The notes beneath the pieces are model-generated. The model saw only the letters and a program-made list of their open reading frames with translations, searched no databases and was not told the DNA's origin. 64,000 bases of DNA from CAIUGU01 sp965279735. GTDB lineage: Bacteria > Pseudomonadota > Gammaproteobacteria > Steroidobacterales > Steroidobacteraceae. The number at the start of each line of letters is the position of its first letter. Positions within the stretch are counted from its first letter, which is position 1. This document shows positions 44,954 to 53,432 of this stretch, one piece after another. The DNA lies in the NCBI GenBank assembly GCA_965279735.1, contig OZ257260.1, positions 3,968,001 to 4,032,000 on the forward strand, in the 5' to 3' direction. The position numbers were made by a program, and so were the translations under genes.

Positions 44954-45065
44954 CGCTCATTTACCTCGGCTGTTGCGGATATCTCGGCCCGCACCTGGAT
45001 GCGAAAGAGGTCGTGACCCCATGCATGTTAGCAGGAGGCCCCCATGGCCATTGCCCGGATGGGTC

Positions 45066-45773
45066 TCAATCCAGCAATGCGTAGAGGCGCTCGTCGTAGA
45101 GCGCGCCGGCCATCGAACCGAGCTTGTCCCGGAATTCCCGCTGTGGCGCTGCCAGGACGTTCGCATCGAAAGCCGCCCGTGAACGCCAGATCTCGAACAC
45201 GGTGAAATGATTCGGGCGACTGGTCTGCTGCACGATTTCATAGCGCAGGTTGCCATTGGCTGTGCGGTTTGCTTCAGCCAGCAACTTCAATGCGGTCTCT
45301 GCATCGTTCCGGCCCTGCGGAATGACGTCAACGTGCGTCACCGAATAGAGGGCACCGGCAACCCCCGGATCATCCAGTGGACCCACCGAGAATGCACCGT
45401 GCAAACGGTCGTCGATCGGTGCGACGCGCAGCGCTGCCAGCTTGTTGCGAAATTCCTTTGTGCCTGCCTCGGCCATGTGCGCATCCCAAGCCGCTGCGTC
45501 TTGCCATGTTGACACCATCACGAATTGGCTTGGCCGGTCGATACGTTGCACGACGACGCATCGCATGTTTCCTGGCGCCGCACGACTGGCATTGCGGTAG
45601 GACCTCAGCAGCTTCGAGGCCTCATCTGTAGAGGTCGACTTAGCTTCCACGTAAGTCACCGCATACAGCGGGCCCGCAGAGGGAGGGGGTGCGGCCGCCT
45701 GGGCAAAAGCGCCGTTCAGGAAGAAGGCCAGGGCAACCGGCGTTACGCTTTTGATGAAGCTGCGAAAGGTCAT
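45066..45773 (-). CDS. Secreted protein with two antibiotic-biosynthesis-monooxygenase-like domains
   Basis: A 235-residue protein with a signal peptide ending near residue 26 (AQAAA). Two homologous halves follow, each with the ABM dimeric alpha/beta-barrel pattern: LYAVTYVEAKSTSTDEASKLL ... FVMVSTWQDAAAWDAHM and LYSVTHVDVIPQGRNDAETALKLL ... FTVFEIWRSRAAFDANV. ABM domains bind heme or quinone-like substrates in some cases. GGGGGAGA precedes the ATG. It is divergent from the flagellin gene. Confidence 0.85.
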   Translation of the reverse strand: MTFRSFIKSVTPVALAFFLNGAFAQAAAPPPSAGPLYAVTYVEAKSTSTDEASKLLRSYRNASRAAPGNMRCVVVQRIDRPSQFVMVSTWQDAAAWDAHMAEAGTKEFRNKLAALRVAPIDDRLHGAFSVGPLDDPGVAGALYSVTHVDVIPQGRNDAETALKLLAEANRTANGNLRYEIVQQTSRPNHFTVFEIWRSRAAFDANVLAAPQREFRDKLGSMAGALYDERLYALLD

Positions 45774-45850
45774 TTGTCTCCCCCGTTTTCAGCCTGTGAG
45801 CCGGAACGCGGGTGCCGGCTGACGGCATCGTACGCCACTGCCCCCCGAAT

Positions 45851-45866
45851 CGTGAGGCACGTCACA
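45851..45866 (+). promoter_or_regulatory. CRP/Clp-like binding site upstream of the flagellin gene
   Basis: CGTGA-GGCACG-TCACA (45851-45866) fits the TGTGA-N6-TCACA consensus with one mismatch. It is centred about 71 bases before the predicted flagellin transcription start. In xanthomonads, CRP-like Clp responds to c-di-GMP and controls motility genes, so the site is of interest, but it could also serve the divergent gene. Confidence 0.4.
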
Positions 45867-45895
45867 AGCGAGGGGGTACATAACGCCGCAGGCGG

Positions 45896-45923
45896 TAAAG
45901 ACTTGCCGCCCCCGCGCCGATAT
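45896..45923 (+). promoter_or_regulatory. Sigma-28 (FliA) type promoter of the flagellin gene
   Basis: TAAAGACT begins at 45896 and GCCGATAT at 45916-45923, matching the flagellar TAAAGTTT / GCCGATAA consensus with a spacer one base longer than usual. The flagellin ATG is at 45935, only 11 bases after the -10 element, so the mRNA leader would be about five bases and lacks a Shine-Dalgarno site. Confidence 0.6.
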
Positions 45924-45934
45924 TTCCCCTCGTA

Positions 45935-47680
45935 ATGGCCCTCACGATCAACACCAATATCTATTCGCTGAATGCGCAGCGGAACCTTTCTGCCAGCGGG
46001 CAGGATATGGCGCGATCCCTGCAGCGGCTGTCATCCGGCTTGCGTATCAATACCGCAAGTGATGATGCAGCCGGGCTTGCGATCAGCACGCGCATGACGA
46101 CCCAGATCCGGGGCATGTCGCAGGCTCTCAGGAACGTGAATGACGGCGTCTCGATGCTGCAGACGGCAGATGGAACGCTCTCCACGGTAACGGAGTCCCT
46201 GCAGCGCATCCGTGAACTTGCGGTCCAATCGGCCAACGCCACCAACTCTGCTTCCGATCGAGCTGCGCTCATGCAGGAAGTGCGACAGCGGCTCGATGAG
46301 ATCGACCGTGTCGGCAAGTCGGCAGCCTTCAATGGCCAGAAACTTTTCGCGACCGGTGGCGGATCCATCGCGGCCGACGACAATCAGAGTGCCGTCAATG
46401 ACGGCCTGCGCATGGGTTGGCTGGAGAACGCGGAAAACATGATCCGCGACTACTACGGCATCCAGGGCGACGGCGCGGCATTGCAGATCGACATCACACA
46501 GGACACTGACGGCCCCTCCGGCTTTGCCGCTTTTGTCTCCAGCCAGGGCGGCGGCGCCAATGGTCGCGGCACGAACCTGCACATGTCGGTGGATATGGCG
46601 AATTTCACGCCGGCCAATCTGCCGAATGGCGGTTCGCCTCCGGTCTACAACGATCGCATCATCGCTCACGAAATGGTGCATGCGGTGATGGCCCGCGCGA
46701 CCAACTGGACCTCTTTGACCAGCACCTCGATGTGGTTTGTTGAAGGCGCCGCGGAATTCATCCAGGGAGCCGATGAACGTGTCGCGGCAGATATCGCCGC
46801 AGCAGCGGGCGGCAGCGCCAATGCAAAGATCGCGAACGTGGTGAACGAAGTGGCCTCTTGGCAGACGACTTCAGTGGATTATTCGGCGGGCTACATAGCG
46901 ACGCGATACCTGCACGAAAAGCTGAAGGCCGCAGGGTTCTCCGGTGGCATGAAGGATTTCATGACGTATCTCAACGGTCCCGGTGCACCCACCATGGACC
47001 AGGCGATGACGCATTTCTTCGGCAGCGGCTATACACAAGCGTCGTTCCTGACGGAGATCCAGACCGACTCCGGCAACGGGTTGTCGAACGGGGTGATGTT
47101 CGTCAACCAGCACATGAATCTCGCCAATGCGGATACGGGCGCTATAGGCGGGCTCGACGCAGATGGTGGAGCCATCAAGACGGCTGAATCGGTCGTTGCC
47201 GACGCTGGGACCCGTTACGGCGAGGATGTCCTGCAAGGGTTCGCGGAGACGTGGGAAATTCTCGATACGGGTACGCCTGCAACCCGGTCTGCCAGCCTGC
47301 AGGTGGGCGGCGATGTCGGCCAGACAGTCGATGTTTCCGTCGGCGCGATGAGCATCGCGGCGATGGGGCTTACATCGGTGGACATCACGGACCAGTTGTC
47401 TGCACAGCGAGCAATGATCCGTATCGATGCGGCGATCGACTACGTGGCGGGCCAGCGGGCAATCCTCGGCGGCCAGCTATCGCGGATGGATTCCACGATC
47501 GGCAATCTGCAGGCCAGCGTCGAGAACATCAGCGCCAGCAATTCCCGCATCCTGGACACGGATTACGCAATGGAAACCGCTGCGCTGGTGCGTTCCCAGA
47601 TCCTGCAGCAGGCGGGCACGGCCATCGTCGCGCAAGCCAACATCCTTCCCCAGCAAGTCCTGGCGCTGCTGCCCGCGTAA
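45935..47680 (+). CDS. Flagellin with internal zinc metallopeptidase domain (flagellinolysin type)
   Basis: A 581-residue flagellin. The N-terminal D0/D1 helices are canonical (MALTINTNIYSLNAQRNLSA ... SSGLRINTASDDAAGLAIS), as is the C-terminal helix (ISASNSRILDTDYAMETAAL ... ILPQQVLALLPA). Between about residues 150 and 400 an inserted domain replaces the usual variable region. It contains IIAHEMVHAVMARATNW, an HExxH zinc motif (His245, Glu246, His249), and a downstream WFVEGAAEFIQG with candidate third ligand Glu270, the gluzincin arrangement. Flagellins with M9-like peptidase inserts, called flagellinolysins, were described as forming proteolytically active filaments. No other flagellar gene is adjacent. 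It is preceded by a sigma-28-like promoter. Confidence 0.92.
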   Translation: MALTINTNIYSLNAQRNLSASGQDMARSLQRLSSGLRINTASDDAAGLAISTRMTTQIRGMSQALRNVNDGVSMLQTADGTLSTVTESLQRIRELAVQSANATNSASDRAALMQEVRQRLDEIDRVGKSAAFNGQKLFATGGGSIAADDNQSAVNDGLRMGWLENAENMIRDYYGIQGDGAALQIDITQDTDGPSGFAAFVSSQGGGANGRGTNLHMSVDMANFTPANLPNGGSPPVYNDRIIAHEMVHAVMARATNWTSLTSTSMWFVEGAAEFIQGADERVAADIAAAAGGSANAKIANVVNEVASWQTTSVDYSAGYIATRYLHEKLKAAGFSGGMKDFMTYLNGPGAPTMDQAMTHFFGSGYTQASFLTEIQTDSGNGLSNGVMFVNQHMNLANADTGAIGGLDADGGAIKTAESVVADAGTRYGEDVLQGFAETWEILDTGTPATRSASLQVGGDVGQTVDVSVGAMSIAAMGLTSVDITDQLSAQRAMIRIDAAIDYVAGQRAILGGQLSRMDSTIGNLQASVENISASNSRILDTDYAMETAALVRSQILQQAGTAIVAQANILPQQVLALLPA

Positions 47681-47682
47681 AC

Positions 47683-48486
47683 CTAGTGACTTGAGCCGCC
47701 GCTGTCCCCGGCAGGCATGATCGGCGAGTGCGTCTGTTGTACGTGCGCCTCGCGGACAATGAAGCCCCAGCCCGCGCTCGGTCCATCGGGCACCGCCACG
47801 GCATACACGTCAACGTCCAGTCCCGAGCCGCGACCACAACGCAGGGTCGTCTTCAGCGAGATGAGCGCCTGCCGGTCGTGGAGCTGTTCCCTGAGACTGA
47901 CAAGATCCTCGGGCGAGAACTCCAGCCACTGGCTGACAGACCTGCCCTGCACGCTGTTGGCCGAGTTGAGCCGGGCGAGACTGACAAAAGCCGGATTGGC
48001 GAATTCCACGCGGAACCCCTTATCCGTCAGGACGAAGCCATCCGAAGTGCTTGAAAGCAGATCCTCGACCGGCGACGGACCGCGCGGGGCGGGAGCGTCT
48101 TCCGGCGACGTCACCGGAGCCATGCGCACCAGGACGTGGCTCGCAGTGCGTGACTTTACCAGCGAGAGCGTCAGGGTGAGTGCCGCAGTCGTATCCCGGG
48201 TGCCGACAGTCATTGGCTTTGCGCTGCCCGAGATGCAGGCTTCTGCAAATGAGTGATCGATCGCCGTCGTATTGCTCGCGTCGAACGCGCTGGACAGTCG
48301 GGTGCCCAGCAGGAAGGTGCGCCGGCTCTTGAGCAGCACGGCAGCGGCCGGATTGGCTTCCACGATATTTCCGGTCAACGCGTCTACAAGGAGCACGGCC
48401 TCAGCGGCCACGGACAGAAGCCAGTCGGCGGACTGTTCAGCCTGCTCCACGAATTGAACGGCACGCATAGTTGCCTTGTCAGCCAC
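47683..48486 (-). CDS. PAS-domain protein
   Basis: A 267-residue cytoplasmic protein with two PAS-like segments: AEAVLLVDALTGNIVEANPAAAVLL (about residues 28-110) and SSTSDGFVLTDKGFRVEFANPAFVSL (about 145-240). The PAS core style resembles PpsR/CrtJ-type light and redox regulators, but no C-terminal HTH, kinase or GGDEF domain follows, so it would act by protein contact. It starts 193 bases after the response-regulator gene of the phytochrome system on the same strand, and ends two bases after the flagellin stop on the opposite strand. Its ligand is not known. Confidence 0.78.
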   Translation of the reverse strand: MADKATMRAVQFVEQAEQSADWLLSVAAEAVLLVDALTGNIVEANPAAAVLLKSRRTFLLGTRLSSAFDASNTTAIDHSFAEACISGSAKPMTVGTRDTTAALTLTLSLVKSRTASHVLVRMAPVTSPEDAPAPRGPSPVEDLLSSTSDGFVLTDKGFRVEFANPAFVSLARLNSANSVQGRSVSQWLEFSPEDLVSLREQLHDRQALISLKTTLRCGRGSGLDVDVYAVAVPDGPSAGWGFIVREAHVQQTHSPIMPAGDSGGSSH

Positions 48487-48645
48487 CCACTATCCTTCTT
48501 GGCATTGTCTTTAAGTACCTGTACGCGAACCGGGAAACCGGAGCCAGGACCGGCACGGCGGGCAAAAGCCCAGTCGGCGCACGGATTTGCGCCGACAGCG
48601 TAACAACTGAGGCATTGCACAAGAATCCCGAATCTCCGGGAAGTT

Positions 48646-48675
48646 GAATACCTGAAAACAGGTATTCGGGGGGGG
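48646..48675. other. Perfect hairpin and G8 tract between response regulator and PAS genes
   Basis: GAATACCTG (48646-48654), AAAA, CAGGTATTC (48659-48667) is a perfect 9-bp dyad, followed directly by eight G residues (48668-48675) just beyond the response-regulator stop. There is no T-run. It may be a regulator site, a processing structure or a slippage-prone tract. Confidence 0.5.
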
Positions 48676-48679
48676 CGGG

Positions 48680-49318
48680 CTAGAGCGAGACGATCCCTTC
48701 GCGGATGGCGTGCTTGGTCAGTTCGGCAACGGTGCGCAGGCCGAGCTTCCGCATTATGTTGCGCCGGTGCACTTCGACGGTGGCGACGGAGATATGCAGC
48801 TGGCCTGCAATCGCGGGCGAACGCATGCCTTCGGCAATCAACCGCAGGACTTCGCGCTCCCGGCGCGCCAGCGGCTGTGTTTCTCCGGAAGACGCTGGAT
48901 CACGCACCTCTGAAAGCAGTGTTCCGGCGATCTCGGGGGAGAAATAGCCGTGACCCGCCGCGACCGCACGGATCGCCTGTGCGAGCTCGGTACCGGCGGC
49001 CGACTTCGTCACGTAGGCCGACGCCCCTGCACGGACCATCGCTGTCACGAAGCGTTTATCCGAAAAGGCCGATAGAGCCACGATCTTGGCGCTGTTGCCG
49101 GCGTCCTTCAATCGCGCGGCAACTTCAACACCGTTCAGGTCGGGGAGGCTGAAATCCAGGACCAGGACATCCGGCGCAAGCTCCTGCGCGAGAAGGAGTG
49201 CATCGTGCGCGTTGCCGGCCTCGCCCACGACCTGCATGTCTGCCACCTTGGTGAGCACCTCGCGCAGCGCCTCGCGCACCATGCGATGGTCATCAACGAG
49301 TAGTACACGGATCTTCAT
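48680..49318 (-). CDS. NarL/LuxR-family response regulator
   Basis: A 212-residue two-domain regulator. The receiver domain has VLLVDDHRMVREAL, phospho-acceptor Asp55 (LVLDFSLPDLNG) and the conserved Lys in YVTKSAAG. The C-terminal LuxR helix-turn-helix is clear (REREVLRLIAEGMRSPAIAGQ then VATVEVHRRNIMRKLGLR). Its start overlaps the phytochrome kinase stop by four bases, so it is the cognate output and would bind DNA when phosphorylated. Possible targets include the neighbouring PAS or lipoprotein genes. Confidence 0.95.
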   Translation of the reverse strand: MKIRVLLVDDHRMVREALREVLTKVADMQVVGEAGNAHDALLLAQELAPDVLVLDFSLPDLNGVEVAARLKDAGNSAKIVALSAFSDKRFVTAMVRAGASAYVTKSAAGTELAQAIRAVAAGHGYFSPEIAGTLLSEVRDPASSGETQPLARREREVLRLIAEGMRSPAIAGQLHISVATVEVHRRNIMRKLGLRTVAELTKHAIREGIVSL

Positions 49319-51606
49319 GACTCACCCGGCGCCGGCTGCCGCTGCGCGTCCGTCGACACCGACTCTTCGGTTTCCAGAGGTGCGCTCAGGATGACCGCCG
49401 TGCCGCGGCCCGGGGCCGAAGTCACTTCGGCCAGGCCGCCGATCATCAGCAGGCGCTCGCGGACACTGAAGAGCCCCAGGCTCCGGCCCGACGTCGTGGC
49501 AGGATCAAAACCGGCGCCTTCATCCGCAACGTGGATCACGATCATGCCGTCGTGGCGTCGGGATTCCACCGTCGCCTGATCGGTGCCAGCGTGCTTCGCC
49601 ACGTTGATGAGCAACTCCCGGACTGCACGGTAGAGGATCGAGCGGGCTTCCTGCGACAACGGCTTCTGACGACCATCGTCATTCACCCTGACCTTCAGCC
49701 CGAAGGTGTTGCCCATTTCCTCGCCCAGCGATCCAAGCGCAGGAATCAGGCCCAGCTCGTAAAGCACTGCAGGCGCAAGTTGCGCCGCGAGCGAGCGCAT
49801 GGAGCTGTTGGCCTTGTCGATGAGAGCATCAACCTCACCCGCCAGCCGGCGAACATCGGCACGCTTGTCGCTGCAGAGGCTGGCGAGCCTGATGCGTGCG
49901 GCCGCGAGTGTCTGGCCGAGATCGTCATGCAGGTCGCGGGCGATCTGTCGGCGCTCGCGGTCCTCGACCGCTTCCAGCTCCGACGCCAGTGCGTGGAGTT
50001 CCTCCGTACGCTTCGTCACTCGCCGTTCGAGTTCGTCGGCCATCGCTTTGGCTTCCTCGAGTGCGCGTTCCCGCTGGGCGATGGCCACGCTCTTGAGGAT
50101 GCTCTCGAGCAGAGCCACCCGCAGTGCTTCGCCGGCTTCGAGGTCGACGTCCGACCACGGCGCGGATTGCATGCGCTTTTCCTCGAGCCAGACTGCAAAT
50201 GAACCACGAGGTGTCAGGCGTACTCCATGGCGGTCGACTTTGACGGGCTTCGATGGATCGCCGGCCCAGCGCACCGTCGGTCCGATATCGGGACGGAACC
50301 ACAGCACGTAGTCACGAGGTTCGCGCGAGACCCCAAGCGCTAGCAGGCCGCTCGCGATGCCGGCGTAACTTGCTGCGGGCGGATATTCCGCTGACAGCCG
50401 GTCTGTCGCGAACAACGTGCGATTGAGGCCGTTCAGCCAGCCGACCAGCGCGATGATGTCGGCGGCTTCCGGTGTTTCACCGATGAACTGGGTCTTGCCG
50501 TCGAGGTACACCACTGCGCCTGTCGCTCCGGCATAACGGAGCAGATCAGTGGAAGCCAGGATGCGTCCAATGTCGCTGGTGCCGGTGAAGCGTGCCACCA
50601 TTTCTTCCCGGATACGGCGAGCCTCTATGCGCAACACTGAAGTCTCCGCCTGTGCCCGCGCCTCGACCTGCAGCGAGAACATCTGCGCGAAGGCTTCGCA
50701 TGCGACTCGCAAATCCGCCGAAGCGTGGCGCGGAACGTAGTGATGCAGGACGAGCAGGCCCCAGAGCTGGTCCTGACAGACGATGGACGCCGAGAGTGAA
50801 GCGCAGACACCCATGTTACGCAGATACTCGAGGTGAATCGGCGAAACGCTGCGCAACGCGCAATGACTCATGTCGATCGGTTGCCCGGTACGGCGGTTGG
50901 TCGCCGGCCGCAGCGGCGCCGGAACATAGTCGATATCAGGAATCGCACGGAGCCAGTTGCGGCGATACAGCTCACGTGCCTGCTTCGGGATGTCGGACGC
51001 CGGGTAGTGCAGGCCGAGATAGGACTCGAGTCCGGCGCGAGCATCTTCTGCGACGACTTCGCCGCTCTCGTCCGGCAGAAAGCGATAGACCATGGCGCGG
51101 TCAAAGCCGGTGGCAGCGCGCAGTGCAATCGCAGCGGCCTGACAGCAGTCGGCCACGCTCGCAGTCCCCTGCAGCGCAGCCAGCAAAGTTTTCAGCTGCG
51201 CGATCGGATCGCCTGCGCTGGTCGTCGTGCGTCGTGCGGGTTCAAGTTCGATGATCGCAGTCCGGTCTACCGCGTGCAGGGTCAGGTCGAGCGGCAACGA
51301 ACCGCTGCGCGAACGGACACCAAGACGGATGGTCGGCGGAATGAAGGCTACCGACGATTCGAGATGCGCTCGCAGGAATGCCTCGGAGTCGGTTTCAAGA
51401 AGCGTCGAAACGGATAGTCCAAGCACACGGTCCGGCTCGATGCCGAGCAGGAACCTCGTATCTCCCGCCACCTGTTCTATCCCTAGTCCCTGCCGGTCGA
51501 CCACCAGCAGCACGCCATGTGGATAGATGGAGCCGGGGATGTGGATGGGCTCACGATCACACGTCGTCAGGTCCGCTTCCCCGAACCTTACTTCCTGATC
51601 ATTCAT
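49315..51606 (-). CDS. bphP: Bacteriophytochrome histidine kinase
   Basis: A 763-residue photoreceptor kinase. The chromophore-binding Cys16 lies near the N-terminus (LTTCDREPIHIPGSIYPHG), then PAS, GAF (PASDIPKQARELYRRNWLR; PIDMSHCALRSVSPIHLEYL with the conserved His) and PHY domains. After a coiled coil comes a HisKA_3 dimerisation helix, IARDLHDDLGQTLAAARIRL, and an ATPase domain (ADEGAGFDPATTSGRSLGLF). The transmitter is thus the NarX/DegS type that pairs with LuxR-type regulators, matching the downstream gene, and unlike the more common HisKA/HWE phytochromes. The ATG at 51604-51606 overlaps the bphO stop. Confidence 0.95.
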   Translation of the reverse strand: MNDQEVRFGEADLTTCDREPIHIPGSIYPHGVLLVVDRQGLGIEQVAGDTRFLLGIEPDRVLGLSVSTLLETDSEAFLRAHLESSVAFIPPTIRLGVRSRSGSLPLDLTLHAVDRTAIIELEPARRTTTSAGDPIAQLKTLLAALQGTASVADCCQAAAIALRAATGFDRAMVYRFLPDESGEVVAEDARAGLESYLGLHYPASDIPKQARELYRRNWLRAIPDIDYVPAPLRPATNRRTGQPIDMSHCALRSVSPIHLEYLRNMGVCASLSASIVCQDQLWGLLVLHHYVPRHASADLRVACEAFAQMFSLQVEARAQAETSVLRIEARRIREEMVARFTGTSDIGRILASTDLLRYAGATGAVVYLDGKTQFIGETPEAADIIALVGWLNGLNRTLFATDRLSAEYPPAASYAGIASGLLALGVSREPRDYVLWFRPDIGPTVRWAGDPSKPVKVDRHGVRLTPRGSFAVWLEEKRMQSAPWSDVDLEAGEALRVALLESILKSVAIAQRERALEEAKAMADELERRVTKRTEELHALASELEAVEDRERRQIARDLHDDLGQTLAAARIRLASLCSDKRADVRRLAGEVDALIDKANSSMRSLAAQLAPAVLYELGLIPALGSLGEEMGNTFGLKVRVNDDGRQKPLSQEARSILYRAVRELLINVAKHAGTDQATVESRRHDGMIVIHVADEGAGFDPATTSGRSLGLFSVRERLLMIGGLAEVTSAPGRGTAVILSAPLETEESVSTDAQRQPAPGES

Positions 51607-52181
51607 CGTGGAGTTCCGCACAGCCAGTGATCGAGTGAGTCGAAGGTGGCAACGGCTGCCGCTGCCGCGCGCTCCCGCCTGGCCGCTGTCTCGCACCAGG
51701 TATCGAGTGCGCCGCCGAAGCGTCGCCACATGCCGGTGACGGCTTCTCCGTAACTGGACAGGAACGCTGCGCCGCTATCCGCCGTCAGCCCCATGCTTTT
51801 CTGGACGAGAGGCAGCAGCGTTCGTCCACCCAGTGTTGCGCCTTCGAGCACATAGACGCAGCCAAAGGCGGTTGCCGTATCAACGCATTCAGGCAGGGAA
51901 GTGCAGCGAGGAAGCTGTTCGATGGAGGCGGCGTCGATCCCGAGTACCGCGAGATCACGTGTGAGCAGATGCAGCTTGCGGCGGTCCGGGTAATCCGGCA
52001 GCGCAGCGCCGAACGCATCGCTCCCGACCTTCTGCTCAAGCCCGGCGCAGAATCCCCACATCTGCACAAGATGTCCAAGGTAGGCCGGCTGGCTGCCGAA
52101 GCGCGCCTTGATGTCGAGCCGCTTCTCCAGCCGCTGATGTGACGCCCAGGTGGCCGCTCGCAGATCTGCGATTGCACTCAT
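51603..52181 (-). CDS. bphO: Biliverdin-producing heme oxygenase BphO
   Basis: A 192-residue heme oxygenase. ATWASHQRLEKRLD contains the proximal His15, and the distal helix reads AFGCVYVLEGATLGGRTLLP. It opens heme to biliverdin IXalpha, the chromophore of the phytochrome encoded by the overlapping next gene (ATGA). It is the first gene of the light-sensing operon. Confidence 0.94.
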   Translation of the reverse strand: MSAIADLRAATWASHQRLEKRLDIKARFGSQPAYLGHLVQMWGFCAGLEQKVGSDAFGAALPDYPDRRKLHLLTRDLAVLGIDAASIEQLPRCTSLPECVDTATAFGCVYVLEGATLGGRTLLPLVQKSMGLTADSGAAFLSSYGEAVTGMWRRFGGALDTWCETAARRERAAAAAVATFDSLDHWLCGTPR

Positions 52182-52317
52182 GGGCGCGGCAGCCCTGACG
52201 TTGCGGGTAGCGAAGGGGAAAATGCAGTGGGCCAGGCCATTACCCGGACACTATAAGAAGGAAGGTCTCCGGCGCAACGCGCGCAGGACAAAATCCGGAG
52301 TGACGGGTGCCAGAGCG

Positions 52318-52355
52318 AAAAAAAAGCCCTGACCAGTGCTGAAACCGGTCAGGGC
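52318..52355 (-). terminator. Intrinsic terminator of the c-di-GMP-controlled lipoprotein gene
   Basis: Read on the minus strand, perfect 9-bp arms GCCCTGACC (52355-52347) and GGTCAGGGC (52334-52326) are followed by eight T residues (52325-52318). It lies 77 bases past the lipoprotein stop and ahead of bphO, so the two minus-strand transcripts are separate. Confidence 0.92.
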
Positions 52356-52432
52356 CAGGAACTGCGAGTCGAAGGGGACGCTTGACTGCGCAGAGGGGTC
52401 GAAGCGGATTGCAGCGATCGCTCGCAGTTGCT

Positions 52433-53224
52433 TCAGGAGATCGTCTTGCTGGCAACGTTCGAGAGATCGCTCTCCACGCCGTTGGCAACGGCCTTCACGG
52501 CGAAATACCACGTTGCTGGCGAGAGGTTCTCGACTACGTAGTTGACCAGTCCCGCGTTGTTGACGGTGATCGTCTGGTTCAGTGCGCCCGCCGAAGTTCC
52601 GTAATAGATCTTGTAGCCCGAAAGATTGGTGAGCGCCGAGCCATCCGTGTTTTCCGTAGGCGGCATCCAGGACAACGCTGCGCTGCCGGTCGACACCTGT
52701 GTGACCGCAATCGAGAAAGCGGAGAGTGCTTTGGTCGTCTTGCCGTCACTCACAGTGATCACGATGTTTGCGTACGTGCCAACCTGTGCCAGCGTCGGAG
52801 TGCCCGACAGTCGGCCAGTGGTGGTGCTGAAACTCGCCCAAGTGGGCTTGTTCGCAATACTGAATCCCAGCGTATCTCCATCTGCATCGGCGGCAGCCGG
52901 GGTGAACGTGTAAGCCGTTGCGACGTTGATGGCGGCAAGCGGTGTTCCGGAAATCGTCGGAGCGCGATTGGTGGAAGTACCAGTTGTCGGCGGCACGATC
53001 ACGGGAGGAGTGGTCGTCGGCGTAGTGGCGACCGGTGTTTGCGTCGCAGTCGTGCTGGTTGACGTGGCCGATCCGGATGCGGCTCCGGAAGATGCGACAG
53101 AGCTGGTCGAAGTCGTGGCCGGCTTCTCCTCACCCTCGCCGCAGCCTGCGAGTGCCAGGCCAGTTGCCAGCAACAACAAAGGCAACAGCGCTTGCCGGTT
53201 CTCAAGTCGGAAATAACGGTTCAT
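52433..53224 (-). CDS. Lipoprotein with Ig-like and fibronectin type III domains
   Basis: A 263-residue outer-surface or periplasmic protein. A lipoprotein signal (LLLLATGLALAGC) is followed by a long Ser/Thr/Pro linker (about residues 35-85), an Ig-like cadherin/He-PIG repeat (NRAPTISGTPLAAINVATAY ... TWASFSTTTGRLSGTPTLAQ) and a C-terminal fibronectin III domain (ALSWMPPTENTDGSALTNLS ... GYKIYYGTSAGALNQ). Such domains mediate adhesion or matrix binding. Expression is predicted to be set by the c-di-GMP riboswitch in its leader. The ATG at 53222-53224 has AAGGGG upstream; the longer in-frame reading lacks the lipoprotein leader at its start. Confidence 0.88.
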   Translation of the reverse strand: MNRYFRLENRQALLPLLLLATGLALAGCGEGEEKPATTSTSSVASSGAASGSATSTSTTATQTPVATTPTTTPPVIVPPTTGTSTNRAPTISGTPLAAINVATAYTFTPAAADADGDTLGFSIANKPTWASFSTTTGRLSGTPTLAQVGTYANIVITVSDGKTTKALSAFSIAVTQVSTGSAALSWMPPTENTDGSALTNLSGYKIYYGTSAGALNQTITVNNAGLVNYVVENLSPATWYFAVKAVANGVESDLSNVASKTIS

Positions 53225-53344
53225 CACAGCGTCCCCTTGTGTATGCCGCAGCTCCACCAGGAGACCGCAGCGACGCCATGCCAACCGCTAACGAATTGCC
53301 GACAGAACCCGACAGCGCCTTTCGGCAGCAGTCCTTTTCGAGAT

Positions 53345-53432
53345 TCCGGCAACCCCGCTATCCTGGATTTTCAGCGTTCCAGGACCGGTGGCTTTGCGTC
53401 CCCGCCTTACGACGGGTTTGCCCTTACAACGG
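53345..53432 (-). ncRNA. Cyclic-di-GMP-I riboswitch (GEMM-I)
   Basis: On the minus strand the motif pieces are in order: AAGGGCAAACC, a short stem-loop (CCGTCGTAAGGCGG), GGGACGCAAAGCCACCGG, a second stem-loop around TCCTGG and CCAGGA, and TAGCGGGGTTGCCGG. These are the conserved GEMM-I core, including the GCAAA tetraloop-receptor pair. A -10-like TATAGA lies just upstream (53440-53435), with a likely start near 53428. It precedes the Ig-like/FN3 lipoprotein start by about 120 bases. The ligand could be c-di-GMP or, less likely, a related dinucleotide. Confidence 0.93.
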
